From Ursus arctos (Eukaryota; Chordata; Mammalia; Carnivora; Ursidae): a DNA stretch of 64,000 bases. Position 1 is the stretch's first letter; each line of letters opens with the position of its first letter. Where the stretch lies: positions 19,014,001-19,078,000 of the forward strand of contig NW_026622997.1 of NCBI RefSeq assembly GCF_023065955.2. Direction: 5' to 3'. The translations under genes and the position numbers were made by a program. Of the stretch, positions 39,060-52,243 are shown piece by piece. A model generated the notes under the pieces. The model was not told where the DNA came from. It saw only the letters and a program-made list of their open reading frames with translations, and did no database searches.

Positions 39060-40078
39060 GAACCCAGTTCCAGCAGCGGGGGTGAATACCCACTTTCCCC
39101 ACAATACCCTCAGTTCTGGGTCAGCAGCAGGGTGCTGGGAATTTAACTCCGTACCAACATGACGCACGTGGAGGGTGCGTCAGAGTCCTCGGGTTAAGCG
39201 CTCAGTCCTGTAAGACTGCCCCCCATGCCCTGCTCAGATGTGCCACTTGTTACGTGGGCTTCTGACCCACCAGGTGCACACTGGAGGTTCAGCCACCTCC
39301 CCCTCAGGTTTGATTAACTTGCTAGAGTGGCTCACAGAGCTCAGGGGACACTCACCTCCACTAGTTTGATAAAGGATACAGATCAGTAGCCCATATGGAG
39401 AGATCCAGAGGGTGAGCTCTGGGGAAAGGGCATAGAGCTCCCACGCCCCCTCCACGCCCGCCACTCTCTGCATCTCCGTGGGCCTCCCCCTCAGAAGCTC
39501 TTAGAACCCTGTCCTTTTGGGTTTTTATGCAGGCGTCATTACATGGTCATGATTGACCAAGTCCTTGGCCATTGGCCGAGTCCCCATCCAGCCCCTCTAG
39601 ACTTCCCAGAGGTCAGAGGGGTGGGGCTGAAAGTTCCAGTCCACTGCTCACATGGTTGGTGCTGCTGGCAGCCAGCCCCCACCTTTAGGTATTTTCCAAA
39701 GGTCCCCTCACTAAAATAAGACAAGATCTCTGTATCACTCTCAAGGTTTTGGAAACTCCAGGGCTTGGGGAACTGCGAGCCAGGAATCACGAGTAAGGAC
39801 CAAATACATGTTTTTTGTTTTTTGTTTATAAGATTTTATTTATTTATTTATTTGAGAGGGAGAGAAGACCGCATGATGGGGAAAGAGGCAGAGGGAGAGC
39901 ATATCCAAGTAGACTGAGCTGAGCGGGGAAGCTAGATGCAGGACTCAGTCTCACAACCCTGAGATCAGGACCTGAGCCGAAACCAGGAGGCGGACACTCA
40001 GCCTACTGAGCCACCCAGATGTCCCCTCAAATCCATATCAGTGACCAAACATATATTTCTTATAAATCATACTATCGC
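39060..40078. mobile_element. Ancient solo-LTR-like block (ERVL-type), interrupted by a CanSINE
   Basis: The block contains features I associate with mammalian ERVL-group LTRs: AGAGTGGCTCACAGAGCTCA, CCCTGTCCTTTTGGGTTTTT, TACATGGTCATGATTGACCA, TTCCAGTCCACTGCTCACAT and a right edge AAACATATATTTCTTATAAA. It ends near ATCGCA after the CanSINE. No internal viral genes are present. The family name and left edge are uncertain. Confidence 0.6.
39815..40024 (-). mobile_element. CanSINE, antisense, inside the LTR-like block
   Basis: A T-rich stretch, AAGATTTTATTTATTTATTT, a diverged body and a head ending TGAGCCACCCAGATGTCCCC. The LTR-like sequence resumes downstream near 40042. A degenerate duplication GACCAAATACAT/GACCAAACATAT is possible. 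Confidence 0.9.
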
Positions 40079-40488
40079 AGTCTGGATGTGCCGAATTAGT
40101 CCCGTGTCTGCTTTTGCATATGTGGTTGGGTCCCCATCTCCTCCTTTTCAGCTTGTTTGAACTTGCTGGTTCGCTAGGCCACCTTCTCATTGATTCTCCT
40201 TCCAGGGTCCAAAGTCTCCTTCACTGTGCATGCAGCTTACTTTTAAATTCTTTTTCTGGTGAGCTGCTGAGCGGTGAAGGGGCAGCAGGTGTCTGGTGCC
40301 ATGTTACAAAGTGTCATGAAGGGTTGGGGTGAGGGTGAGGGAATTGGCTGGTGTCTCCTCCCTGTCTGAGGGGAGTGAGTAACAGTTTTGCACTGACCAC
40401 AGTCACTGCCAGTAGGAGTCAAGGAAAATGTATCTCTGTCTACAGATGCACATATCTGCATGTCTACACGAAAGTAGACTTCTAGTTT

Positions 40489-40686
40489 ATTTTTTATTTA
40501 TTGCATTTTATTTTTTTAAAGATTTTATTTTATTACTTATTTGATAGCCTGCAAGCAGGGGGAGGGGGCAGAGGGAGAAGCAGGCTCCCAGCTGAGCCAG
40601 GAGCCCGACATGGGGCTCGATCCCCGGACCCCGGGATCATGACTTGAGCTGAAGGCAGGAGTTTAACTGAGCCACCCAGGCACCCC
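40489..40686 (-). mobile_element. CanSINE, antisense, with 12-bp target-site duplication
   Basis: AAAGATTTTATTTTATTACT, an AAGCAGGCTCCCAGCTGAGC body and a head ending CACCCAGGCACCCC. GACTTCTAGTTT at 40477-40488 and GACTTCTAATTT at 40687-40698 flank it with one mismatch. Confidence 0.94.
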
Positions 40687-43481
40687 GACTTCTAATTTTT
40701 TTTTTTTAAATGTCAGCAGATTTTACTGTTTTGAATAGTTAACAAATGTGAATGAAAAGGATACTATGGTGACTATGAAAGGGTTTTAAATGTTCACTTT
40801 GGGGATTCACTTGCTGAAATATTCTGGGGTTCTTTCTGTGTAGTGGATTTTAGGGCTCTTGGATGCGGGCATTGGGGACAGTGTGTGTCGTTGGAGGTAG
40901 TGGGGGTGCCTGAGCTGAGAACCCACACGCCCCTTCTAGTGTCTTCTCTGCTTCTGTGCTCTGTACACGCTCCTGTCTTCCTCCCCGACTACGCTGGCTT
41001 CTCTGGAGGTGGAGTGCGAGGAAACGGGGAACGAGGCAGATGCGCAAACCAGCTGGGCTTCTTAGACTGCTGACTCTACTTGTACGTAGAGCCACTTGCT
41101 GAACTTTCCTGCGTGAGGCTTGTAGAAACCAAAAGTCGCGAGGCCCTTTATTTCCCATCTGTGCTGGTTCTCATAGTGCTGGTTGCTGCGGGTCTGCTTC
41201 TCGTGACTGTTATCTTCATTATGGGTCCTACGTACGTCTCTCCCGTCTTACAGTTATATTTTCTGTGTTGTGCAGGACAGTGCGCTACAGTCTCCAGTAT
41301 CTGTATTCGCTGTCCAGGGGATGAAGTTTCTTTGCGGGGGGTGGGGGGGCCACTTAAGACAAAGGGCCACCACTCTGATTTTTCCTGAAGTCGTTGGCTT
41401 ACAGCTTGAGTTAGCCCCACCTCCAGCCCTTCGTCTTTTTGATTGTGTCAGTTTTTGAGCTGGGAAGGGATTGGCTCTAGTTTCAAAGGTTTGGTTTTGG
41501 GTTCAATCCCAGTAGAATCCCAAAACTGATCCTGGTGAGAACCCACGGAGCTATGTACCCACCTAAACTTGGGGGAGAGGTGACAGAGAGACCCCTGCAG
41601 GCCCAGGTGATCTGTCCTTGTTTGTGCGTGTCTGCCAGACACCAGTCCCTCCTGCAGTGCCGTATTGTCTGAGACCCCGGCCTTATTCGTGCAACCTCTC
41701 CGTCTGTGGGGTTTCTCATTCCCACACGAGGCACTGATCCCCCATGGGCATTTTTCTCTGGCATTCCGTTCACCTGCTCTTTAGTTGCCCTGTAGAAAAG
41801 TAGGAATTTGTGTTATGTCTGAGTTGGTAATGTTGCCATGGGCATGGAGACCTTCCACGTCCTTCTATCTCCTAAAGAAACATGGTTAGTACAGTTATTC
41901 CACTGTGAGATGTTCAGAAGACCAAACACGTCACATAGAAGTACCAAATTGTAATATCACCTGCAAAATTAGTGTGTGAGTGTTTGGCAGATGTTAATGC
42001 CTGTGATTTTTGGACAGAGATCTTGTTTGCTTATTCCTGAAAACATTGTATTTGTGGAGGATTTGGAAGGGAGCTCTGGAAATCATTTTGCTGGGGAAGT
42101 GCTGAAACACAGTCCTAACCTTATTGAGGGCAGGATCTTGCCATGTTAACCACTTATGGAATTTTATGGAGTTAATTTTTGTGTACTGCATCAACTAAGT
42201 TTAACTTATGAACACATGGGAAACATGCATAAGACTGTGTGTTAATTTTAGTGCTTTTGGAAGCTAACCCCGGTGAATAAGGAATACGGACCCTTTTCCC
42301 TAAGGAGCCGATGGTATGGGGCACTCCCTGGAGAGTCCATCAGAAACGGAGACATTCAGGCACTCTCTGTGTTTCCCGAGCACACAGGCTTAGTGTCTGG
42401 TTCCTATATGCCCTCCCCCTGGTCGCTCCGTGTTTCTCACTGTCTTGCTGTCGCTCCTGGTGCGGCCCCCTGTCCTATGACTTCGGTGAGCCTTCGGCAC
42501 ACCCAGGTGCAAACACAGACGTAGGAAGGGCCGTTGGGTACAAGCAGCCAAGATACTCGAGTGTTTGGACTCTTTGAAAAGCAGTGTTCTGTAGTTTCTT
42601 GAGTACGTTCGACAGGCGTTGTGTTTTTGGACATCTGAGTACCAAATCTTATGTAAGTTTCCATGGAAAGAAAATATAACCCGAGATGTAGTGTCAGGGC
42701 ATCCTCTGATGCAGAGAGTGGGGTGTTCTCTCTCTCCCTGCCCCTCTCCCTCCCTTCCTGAAGTAAAGCACTTTCCTTGGCCAAGGGTATTCTGTGATCA
42801 CATTTGCATTTTGGGAAGATGAGCTAGGACAGCATTTTGAGGGATGGAGTGTGCACAGCTTAGAGGCAAAAATAAAGAGAGACCCTTTAAGAGACTGCTG
42901 CCCTAGGGGTTGCGTGAGCCTGAGGTTTTCACCGAGGTGACATTGCACTGACGTGGAAAGGTCACTTGAGACACGTTGACACACGGGAATGGTCTGGTGT
43001 GAATGGAAGCACAGGTGCCCTTGGAAGTGGGTGCAGGTAGATGTTCGGTCCGCCTGCGCCGCTCTGTGAGGTGTACCCCTGGGGAAGGGCTCTGAGCGAA
43101 TTAGCTCAGGTTCCCACTGTGCCGTCAGCCTGGCTTACGCTAGCTGAGTTAAGTCAGCCTTTGACCTTTCATGTGGATAAAACCGGGAGATGCGGCAGGA
43201 GGAGAACTGAGCCCAGTGCTTCCAAGCCCAGGCTTCGGACTCTGACCGCCCAGCTGGCCACAGACGATAGCTGCCTCCCTTGGAAGTTCGTCTGGAAGGT
43301 GGGTACCGAGTGAAAGGTCTGGAGGCTCTCTGCTAGCCGCGCATGTGGACATGGTCGTAGTTAGAGGGTGATTTCTCCAACTCGTTTTGGTTGGTGGTCT
43401 CATACACCTGCTTTTTTTGTGTGAAGGTGTGATTTGAGGGCTGTTTTCCACGCGTGACAGTAAGAACAGTAGAGTTTTCAG

Positions 43482-43655
43482 GGGCGCCTGGGTAGCTCAG
43501 TTGGTTAAGCGTCTGTTTTTGGCTCAGGTCGTGATCCTGGAGTCCTGGGATTGAGCCCCGCGTTGGGCTCTCTGCTCTGTGGGGAGCTTGTTTCTCCTTC
43601 TGCCCCTCGCTCTCTCTCGTGCTCTTAAATAAAATCCTTAAGAAAAAAAAAGAAC
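43482..43655 (+). mobile_element. CanSINE, forward, with about 20-bp target-site duplication
   Basis: The head GGGCGCCTGGGTAGCTCAGT runs to TTAAATAAAATCCTTAAG and an A tail. AAGAACAGTAGAGTTTTCAG (43462-43481) and AAGAACTTTAGAGTTTTCAG (43650-43669) flank it with two mismatches; the second copy overlaps the A tail. Confidence 0.95.
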
Positions 43656-44140
43656 TTTAGAGTTTTCAGGATGTGTTCGTCTGCAGTCTCTCTTGATTCC
43701 ATTTCCTGTACAAGAGTCACTGTGAAGGGGTTGGGGCAGGCGGTGGTCCTGCTTACGGTGGGGCACGTGGAAGATCTGAGCTCTTAACGCCCATCACGAA
43801 CCAGCCAGGGCACAGCCGAGAGTCAGGGTTTTGGAAATGCTTCCAGCTCCGCACAGGATTGTGCGTCGGGGAGAGAGTGAACTCTGGTTTTTTGTGGTGG
43901 GTAGTCTGTGCTGCGATGGTAGAGTTGACTCCTGTCTGGTAGGCAGCGTCTGAAAGTCCTCTCCGCCAGCCACTCCCCGCAGTATAAAGCTCCGCTTGGG
44001 TCCCCACTTGTGCTGTTGCTCGCCTGGCTTTCACGTGCTCGACAGCCAAATAATTAAAACGTACAGGATGGCAGTTCTTCTGTGCAAGGCCGGTGGAAGG
44101 GAAGGCGTTGAAGCCAGCTCAGAAGTATACATGCTTTGAA

Positions 44141-44155
44141 AAAAAAAAAAAAAAG
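44141..44155. repeat. A homopolymer
   Basis: About 15 consecutive A bases followed by GAAAC. No retroposon body is recognised. Confidence 0.8.
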
Positions 44156-45929
44156 AAACATCCATGCTGTTAGCAATGCTCCTCCAACTTCAGGTGACCC
44201 AGAGAGAGAGGAGTGGTTTTGTTGAAGAGAGAGAAGTCAAAAGGGCCCACAATGTAAAAGGGCAAAAAGGGGGAGGGGGAGTCCTCTTTGGAGAAGGCCA
44301 GTTTCAGGCCGAGCTGCAGAGGAACGCGGGGCGCTCTCGTTACCTGGTTAGGTGAGCTACCTCCCCCTGTCCGTGCTGCATCCTCTCTCACGTAGAGGAA
44401 GCAAGTGATAAGGAAACAAACCACCACCAGCAGTTTATTAAAGCAAGTCCCAGTGATGATCGGGAGTCGGTCCCCAGGCAGGAGGACGTGAGGATCGTCC
44501 CAGAGGCACAATTTTCCACAGTAGGGAAAGGGGCCCTTGCTCCTCGAAGCTCATCACCCCAAAGTGGTCCAGGTAAAATGGAGCGATCTTCGAAAGTGCA
44601 ATAATTCACGTTGCACAGCTTCCCCAGCCCTTTCTAGATAATTGGAATTACATTGTAATACCAGGTTGCCCATCACATGTTTGTTCTGTTCTTTTTTGGT
44701 TTTTTTGTTTTTTTTGTCCATTTCCTACAAAGGTCTTTATCAGCATCGAACGGTCACCAGGAGCTTCGTGTCTTGCCTCTTGTAAAGCTACGAATGAGCT
44801 GTGTGTTCCTGGGGGAGGCGTGCAACTTCTCTGATTCGTAATGTCCTCTTCCGTGGAATGAACAGGATAGAGCAGCTTAGCGGTCGTACGATCGTTTCTG
44901 TCCCAGCACAGAGAGCAGTTACGCGCACGTGTCTCGTGCACGGGAGCGGCCACCACCGGGATCTCCTACAGCGGCCGATGCATTGCTGTGTGTGCCAGCC
45001 GGAGGACTTTTCCGAGATCCCCTGTTGATCTGGGTGAAGATCCCTAACCAAAATTCGGACCTTGACAAGGGCATCCTTACCGTGTGGTCAGGCAGGTGCT
45101 CAGAACGGTTGATTATTTTCACACGAGAACTCGGACAGCAAGCTGCTGTCTCGTGCTTCTCCATGACCCGGTGTTCACGTGTTCAAGTGGGGCTTTTTTG
45201 TGCCCCAGGGATGTGGAGGTGTGTGGGGACGTCCCCCAGCATCTGTGTCCTCCCCCAGGAGGGCAACCCTCCCTGAAATGTGGGGAAGGTAAATGCTCAG
45301 AAAGCAAAATGTGGAATGTGAGCACTTTAGTGTTGGGGTAGCTCGGCCCAAAGCCCCGCTGAGGCCACGTGTCCCAAACAGTTTTATTTGGGCGGTGTTA
45401 GCTCGAAGAAACCAGGAGCCAGACTGCTGATGGTGTCCTGCTTTGTCTTGTTTTTCCCTAAACCTTGGACCCCCCCCCTTTCCTCCCTGAGTGAAGCAGA
45501 GGGGTTCCCTATGGAGCAGTCGTGGGGCTCAGGGCGTGGAGGCAAGGTGCGGCACCTGACCCCACGGAAGGCGGCACCAGGGGAGAACACGCACCCCTGG
45601 GCTCGCCCCGTGACATCCGTGTCCGCTTGGGCCCGTCTGTGACCACGCTTCTCTTCTGCAGGCGCACAGCCCTGCCCCCAGCCGTCTCCTGCCAGGGCCT
45701 GCTGTCCCTGGGCAGATGTTTCGTTTTGCAGACATGCCCCTGGACCCCGATGTTCTTGTTTCTGATCTGCCGAGCATCCTCATGGAAGTGCATTTGTTTA
45801 TTAAAATGCATAATCTGATGTGACGTGCACTGTGTCATGCGTGTCTGCAGCCCTGGGTTCACGCTCCGGGGTCACAATAACGAGGCCTCCGGCCGCTCCT
45901 ACCCCACTAGTTCTTCACAGTTTCCAGAA

Positions 45930-46005
45930 CGCTCTTCCATCTACAGGACCTCACGTGATCCGAGCAAGGGCGCCCTGAGGTAATCCCTATTTGGAAATAG
46001 AACAA
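45930..46005 (-). mobile_element. Possible MIR fragment
   Basis: ACAGGACCTCACGTGATCCG followed by GCCCTGAGGTAATCCCTATT resembles the reverse MIR 3' half, where a GATCC block precedes an ACCCTGTGAGGTAGGTA-like block. Weak and short. Confidence 0.35.
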
Positions 46006-46894
46006 CACCGTCAAAACACTGCTCTGGGGATATTGATGTTACAAGTTGATCCTTGAAATGGCTTCATTTTTGAAAAGTTCTCCTAACTGGTTATTTTTTT
46101 TCCAGTGGGATGAGCGTGGTAGGCTAGAGGCATGAATGCATTGGTTTGGAATGAATCTGGCCTTGGTTTTCCTCAGTGTGTCACAGGGGCCGGGCCTTCC
46201 TTACCCATTGCACGGGGGAACGTGGGGAGAGTTCTCTGGTCACATCAGCCCCGTGTGGTAGATCTTTCACATGCTTTTTTGCACTTTTGAAAAACCGCGC
46301 CGAACGTCCTTCCTCTCCATGCTCATCTCTTTCTGAAGAGGGACGTTTCTCAGAAGACTTTAAACAACGTGTTGTTGGACTCCCAGCTGGAATGATTTAA
46401 TTGCTTTAGGATTCACAGTGGGGGCCTGTTGTGCGAGGGCCAAAATGCAGTCATTTGGACGAGTTTACAGTAGTTCTGCCTTGGAGGTGCGTGCTGCCCT
46501 CCCCGTGTCTATGCGGGCCGTCCGGGGGCCTCACCGCAGCCCTGGGCAGCCGGCAGGTGCTGCTTTCTTCATGGGGTAGCCTCTTCACCTTTTCCTCACC
46601 TCTGGCAGCTTCATTTTGTTGTTGTTGTTGTCGCTTTTGTTTTTTTCTTTCCTCCTGTCGAGGCAAGTGAGTTTTCCCAAAAGTTGGACCACGGGCTGGG
46701 AGTGTGTTTTTAAAGAGCAGTAGTACGTGTAAGGTGGGGTCACAAGGATCTGTTGGCTCACCGTCCTCCGCTTCTGTATTTGGGGCCGTTCGGTGTAGTG
46801 GTTTGCAAGCACCACGCTGGCTCTCGTCTAACCATGGATGGCTGTAGCCTTTTCTTTGTCCTTGTTTTCTTACCCCTACAGAAGAATAGGAGTG

Positions 46895-47077
46895 TCAGGT
46901 GCCCGGGTGGCTCAGTCGGTGAAGTGTCTGCCTTCGGCTCAGGTCAGGATCCCGCCGTCCTGGGATCGAGCCCCATGTCGGGCTCCTTGCTCAGCAGGGA
47001 GTCTGCTTCTTCCTCTGCCTCTGCTGCTCCCCCTGATTATTCTCGCTGTCTCTCAAATAAATAAACAGAATCTTAAC
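46895..47077 (+). mobile_element. CanSINE, forward, with 12-bp target-site duplication
   Basis: The head AGGTGCCCGGGTGGCTCAGT, TGGGATCGAGCCCCATGTCG, and a tail TCAAATAAATAAACAGAATC. AGAATAGGAGTG (46883-46894) and AGAATAGGCGTG (47078-47089) flank it with one mismatch. Confidence 0.94.
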
Positions 47078-47481
47078 AGAATAGGCGTGCCCTTTTCAAG
47101 ACTTTATGAGCATGTGTGTGTCTGGTAGACAGTGCAGTATTCCACGCAGGACCTTAGGGACAGCCCCCTCCCCCCCGGCCCCCACCACATGCTTAGGACA
47201 GTGGGCTGGCCCCTCTCCTGTTTCAGTGTGGGGATGCCTCTTCCTGGTCACGGTAGGGCCATTCCGCTCCGGGCTGAGGGCCTTACATAGAGTTCAGTGA
47301 CTGCTGATGGGGACCAGCTTTTGGCTCAGATGCTTTCCTGACCAGCTCTCAGGGGGCCAGTTCCTGCAACCCCTGAAACCTTCCTTTCCCCATTTGTGAA
47401 CATCTGATAACATGTGGCTTGTCAGTTGGGGTCGGAGAGGGGAGGTTGGGAAGGGGGTGCCCATGGGTGTGTAGTGTTTCA

Positions 47482-47638
47482 TCTTGGGGTGATGAAAACA
47501 TTTCAGACTTGCATCGTGGTCATGGGCTGCGAGGCTCTGAATATGCAAAAATCCACGGGATTGGTAGGTCCACTTCAAATGAGCAAATTACACGATAATG
47601 TGAATTGTATAGCTTATTAAAGATAAACAAAAATCTGT
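47482..47638 (+). mobile_element. L1 3' end fragment, forward
   Basis: TTGGGGTGATGAAAACATTT, then a CGTGGTCATGG and GATTGGTAGGTCCACTTCAA block and a final GTGAATTGTATAGCTTATTA resemble the common 3' end of mid-age mammalian L1 elements. It is the only sense-oriented L1 piece recognised. Confidence 0.7.
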
Positions 47639-48362
47639 TAGGACTTAAATGAATGACAGATGCCCTTAGCGCGGTCGGTGCCTGATGCGTGGTGAGTTCT
47701 TAAAAGGTGGATGCTGGCCACCGTCCTCCTCCTGGCGTCACACCCCACGACACTTCTAAAGAAGTAGAACAGCCTGCAGTTCTGAAAAAATGAATATATT
47801 CTATTAGATTTTCAGAAACTTTAATCTATTTTGTTGTTCAGAATTGGCTGGCATGTGTTTATACCCTACGCATTGTAAATTGAATTGCTGAGCTCTTCGC
47901 CAAACTGCTCAGTATTTAATATTTTCAGTTAATTTCCTCTGGCCTGTCTTACGGGGAGCCTGCAGTCGGGAAGATGTGCTGTTCCCAGAGCCCGTAAGAC
48001 GTGCACGTAGGATTTCTGACAGCCCTTTGTTTCCTGGCTGGAGGGTGGGTGGAGGTGTTCGTGATTCAGTAGCAGCTCTGTGATATTTATTTGGAGAACG
48101 TGGAAGCAATCCTTATCACAATGCAAATATTCCTATATTTAGTTTTTCTCTACTGATATTTTTACTCTGAAAATTACCAGTTCTATAACTTGTATGTGGG
48201 GGAGCCTTCCAGATGCACTCCGGTGCACGTTTCCAACATGTGTTTCTGCCAATGTGCTGTGGATACTTACAGATGCCTTGTTTGGATCCAAAGGTGGGCC
48301 AGAAACCTTATAATTTACTTCAGATGTGGTTGGCCTTTGAGAATTCATCGTCTTGAATATAG

Positions 48363-48382
48363 GATTTTTTTTTTTTTTTTTG
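48363..48382. repeat. T homopolymer
   Basis: About 19 consecutive T bases with no recognised retroposon body. Confidence 0.85.
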
Positions 48383-49031
48383 AAACCCCAGACTGCAAAA
48401 AACACTGCAGTCATCTGTTCTGAAAGGAGTTAATGCTCACCCCTTTGGAGTGTAACCCATACTTCTGTGTCCTTTGTCTTGCTTTTGCAGAGTGGTAAAG
48501 CATGAAATCCCTCTCGGCCCACTGCCTGCCGTCCCAAAGGCCATTTGCCCAGATGTCCCTCCCCAGGCCCTGTTCTGGCACATTCGAGAATGCAAATGTC
48601 TTAGAAGCCCAATGCTGTGGGCACAGGCCGGGGGAGCTGGTCACCGTCCTACTCCATCTCGTCCTGTCCTCAGCTCTTCTGGGGACCAAGCAGGCCAAGA
48701 AACCATTTTTCAGTGATAAAAACGACTCATCCTGATTTATGGTCTTTTTGTTGCCCCAACCTTTATATTCTCATGAAGGTCCTAATGCCCTTTTAAACTC
48801 CAGTATCAGAAGTTACTAGGAACATATGCAAGAAACATGTTTAAATGGCAAATCTGTCCAGCCCCCGTTTGTACATCATTGCACATAACGTATTTTATAT
48901 TTTTAGATCCTGGGACAGTGGCAACCAAATTTCCATTATAGAAAAATAATCTAGGACTTAAATTCTGTAAGTTCACACGTAGAAAATTTGATTCGTCTTA
49001 AAAATCCTTTTTAATGTATTTCTTTCCTGTT

Positions 49032-49198
49032 ATATATTTTATTTATTTGAGAGAGCAGGAGCTAAGGGGGGAGGGGCAGAGGGAGAGGGAGAAGCAGGTT
49101 CCCCGCTGAGCAGGGATCCTGACATGGGGCTCAACCCCAGGACCTAGGACCACGACCTGAGCCGAAGGTAGATGCTTAACTGAGCCATCCAGGCACCC
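49032..49198 (-). mobile_element. CanSINE, antisense, with 12-bp target-site duplication
   Basis: ATATTTTATTTATTTGAGAG, an AGAAGCAGGTTCCCCGCTGA body and a head ending GCCATCCAGGCACCC. The perfect duplication TTCTTTCCTGTT is at 49020-49031 and 49199-49210. The poly-T tail is short. Confidence 0.94.
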
Positions 49199-50117
49199 TT
49201 CTTTCCTGTTGCATGTATAATCAAAGCTGTAGGATTTCAGTGAGTAGAAATTCTAGAGGGGTTTGCAAACACCGTGTAAACCCGTAGAGCTTGCTCGCGA
49301 TGCTGGAGGTCGGGGTGCACGGAGGCCAGGATAGGTTTCCCGTCTTGTGTTGTAGTCTGGCATTGGCTCCCGGTGTGCGTGAGCCACGCCGTGAGGTCAT
49401 AATGGGACTTGTGCTGACCCAAACATGTCCCTCCGCCTTCTCTGGCAGACCATGTGAGTGCTGCCGCTGAGCCAGGGGAGCCGTTTCTGCCCAGGGCACC
49501 CCGGGTTACAGCGCTCACACATGCTGCATGAAAATCCTTTTGAACTATTGGCACAAGGTTGGCAGACATTCCATTGTTTTCAGACAATAGTGACTCAAAG
49601 TTGAACTGGCTCCAGGGAGCGAGCGCAGCTTTTGTACAGTAACAAGGATTTAATGCCTGCCAATTGATGGAGTCTGTCTTCCCCAAGTCGGGACGCCTTG
49701 TAATGACATGACGCTTACATTTAAATATCTGGCTTCAGATCAGAAACTTGGCGTGCTTCTCTTTTCCTCTCCGTCACACACTTCTGTATTTACACTGATT
49801 CTCTTTTTGTCCCTTCGATTTGTTTTGGGGGTGGGACAGGGAGCCGGTCTTATTTTACGAAATTTTGGGGTTGGTCCAGCCTTTGGGCCTTGGGTTCATT
49901 CCTTCCTCCCCGTCTTTGTGCCTCTGCTAGCAGACCGTGCAGCTGCGCTTCCCATGAGGCCTCCTGTGCATATTTCTGTCTTTCAAGTAAGCGAAGGCTT
50001 CGGGAACCCCCTTAGCTCAGGTCTGACACTCAGGCATCTCAGGGTGTCCTGTAACCTCTGTCAGATACCATGTGGGGGGACTTCTCTCTCCTAGTCTCCT
50101 TATTAAAAACAAAAGAA

Positions 50118-50142
50118 CCCCCCCCCCCCCACACACACACAC
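50118..50142. repeat. C homopolymer plus (AC)n
   Basis: Thirteen C bases followed directly by six AC units. Confidence 0.92.
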
Positions 50143-51964
50143 ATCAGGATGATGTCCTGGTGTTCTGATGAGGTGCCTTCATTCGCACAAATCATCAGCA
50201 AGGTGGGGGCGTCTGGTTCTGGGAAGGGCACGGAGACGGGCCCATGTGGACCCACGTCCTTGCCAGCTCTGTTCAAGGGGCATCACTGCTTTCAAATGGG
50301 GCCCTTGCTCTTCGCCGTTCCAGCAGGACCTTTGAAGAAGCTGAGCCTCCTTCTCTTTGCCGAACTCCTTCCTCGGAAGAACGCGCAGCATTATATATAC
50401 TTTATTTTAAATACTTGAGCGATTCCTGGAGGGCAGATAAGAGGCGGCAGCTGGTTTTGTGGTTCAGGGAATGGAGGCACAGATGTGTTTGGTGATGCGG
50501 GAGCGAAAAATCAAAACCAAGCTAAGCACATCCCTACGAGAGGCCGTGGATGTGGGAGGGTTTTAAAGACCTTCCAGTCGGCTTTCCCTGGGCCGCCTTC
50601 TGGAGCTCCCCCAGGAGCCTGCTCTCCGTCAGCTGTGGGCGCTGAGCCGCTGTGGGGCCGGCGTTACGGACGAGCTCCCCGGAGCTGTAACTGTGAGCCG
50701 CCTCCTCGGGACCTGTAGCCTTTTCCAGCTTCCCCACGATTGTGGGATTGCCGGAGAGAGGTTTCTAAAGTAACTTGCCTTGCGTGATTCCTTTTTATCC
50801 CTTATTGGGAGCAGCTCCGAGCTTCTCAGGCATGAAGTGACCCTAAATCAAAATATCAGCCTTGGGATGTAAAGATTTTGCTTGCCGTGGTGTGAAAACA
50901 CTTGTCTGTTGGCCATTTAACCTTCAGAGTATGTGTATACAAATCAATATATTTGTCTCTGTTCATTAATGTAAAGCTGTTTGTATCTGAGTACAATACA
51001 ATTTCCTAATACAGTTCACCGTGATAAATGCTTTTTTTTCTCCCCTTGAAGAAACGAGTCCAATTATTCCTTTTAATTGGGGAGAGCGTGTGTAGTCTTC
51101 CATCCGCGCGCCTCTGTCTCTCTTTCTGTCTCTTAGGTTCACAGGGTTTAGTCTTTCCCTGTGAGAGTGAATGTTTTTTTTCCTTTCTCCTTCTCGAGAA
51201 TCTTACAAATTAAGACAAAAGATAATTACTTGGAGGGGTAAAACTGGCAGGTTCCCACGACACTTAAAATTAATGAGCTGTTGAGGACAAAATATACCTT
51301 GTCTCTGGCTCCATCGCCCCCACCCCCGCCCCTTCCCCCCCCCTTCTCCCCCTTTCTCCCCATTTAACACATGATTTGACTTTTTGGCTGTGTTTGCCAT
51401 TTGGGTATATGGCTGCTGTAAAATAGCGGAGTGGTTACAGAAAGTGGATTCACTGGAAAGCCGTCTCTTTGTTTGCAATTCAACGTTAATTTCATTCTGT
51501 TTTTAAATTTTGTATTTTTGAACGCTTTCTCTCCTTCCGATGATCTGATCAAAACAGTCTGCAGAAGGCTGCCGTGCTGCGGTTCACAGGGCACCGGTCT
51601 GGTTTATAAGGTTTGTGGCACATGCTTTTCTGCCTGGAGTCCCGGTACCCCACAGCTTCCAGAGCCGTTTCCCCAAGGAGTCGCTGTCATGCTGGGGGGG
51701 GGCGGGAACTCTTCCTCCGCATCAGGATAGCATCAGGGCTGAGCATCTCAGGTGCAGATAATGCTGATGCATGATCTGGTGTTTTCCAGTCCCTTGAAGT
51801 CCCCGTGAAGCCACTGGCCTTGTCCCGTGGCTCGTTGGGAAAGGAGTGGAGTGAAAATGTGAGCAGGAGTGTCCTGCTACGTCTCTGGCATGGACTCCGT
51901 CAGGAGTGTGGTGATCCTGACAGAGCCAACGCTTGGCCAGTTGCTGGCTTCACGGCCCGCTAGC

Positions 51965-52095
51965 CCCTTTCTAGACGAATATTCTCTCACTGATTGCTCC
52001 AAGCAACCCTGCAAGGTAGTAGATAGGAAACTGAGGGTTGGACAGGTGCTAGCCCAATGTCACATAGCATGTGATTCCTGGACTCCAAATTAGGT
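51965..52095 (-). mobile_element. MIR SINE fragment, antisense
   Basis: CAACCCTGCAAGGTAGTAGA, GGAAACTGAGGGTTGGACAG, CCAATGTCACATAGCATGTG and GATTCCTGGACTCCAAATT follow the reverse MIR consensus in order. Confidence 0.75.
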
Positions 52096-52243
52096 AGCTT
52101 CCTCTCAGAGCCTGAGGTTTTTGGGGGTTCGTAGAGCTAAACAAAAATACAGGGGCCACCAGATCTATGGAAACCATGATGGAGCTAACCATGGAGAAGA
52201 CTGTCCAACCTAGCGATGTCCAGGTTTTTGGTTTTGAGACCCA

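Noticed and set aside
44870..45010. CG-rich stretch as a possible CpG-island promoter
   Set aside because: It is only about 140 bases long with moderate CpG density and no initiator or TATA context. Too short to support a promoter call.
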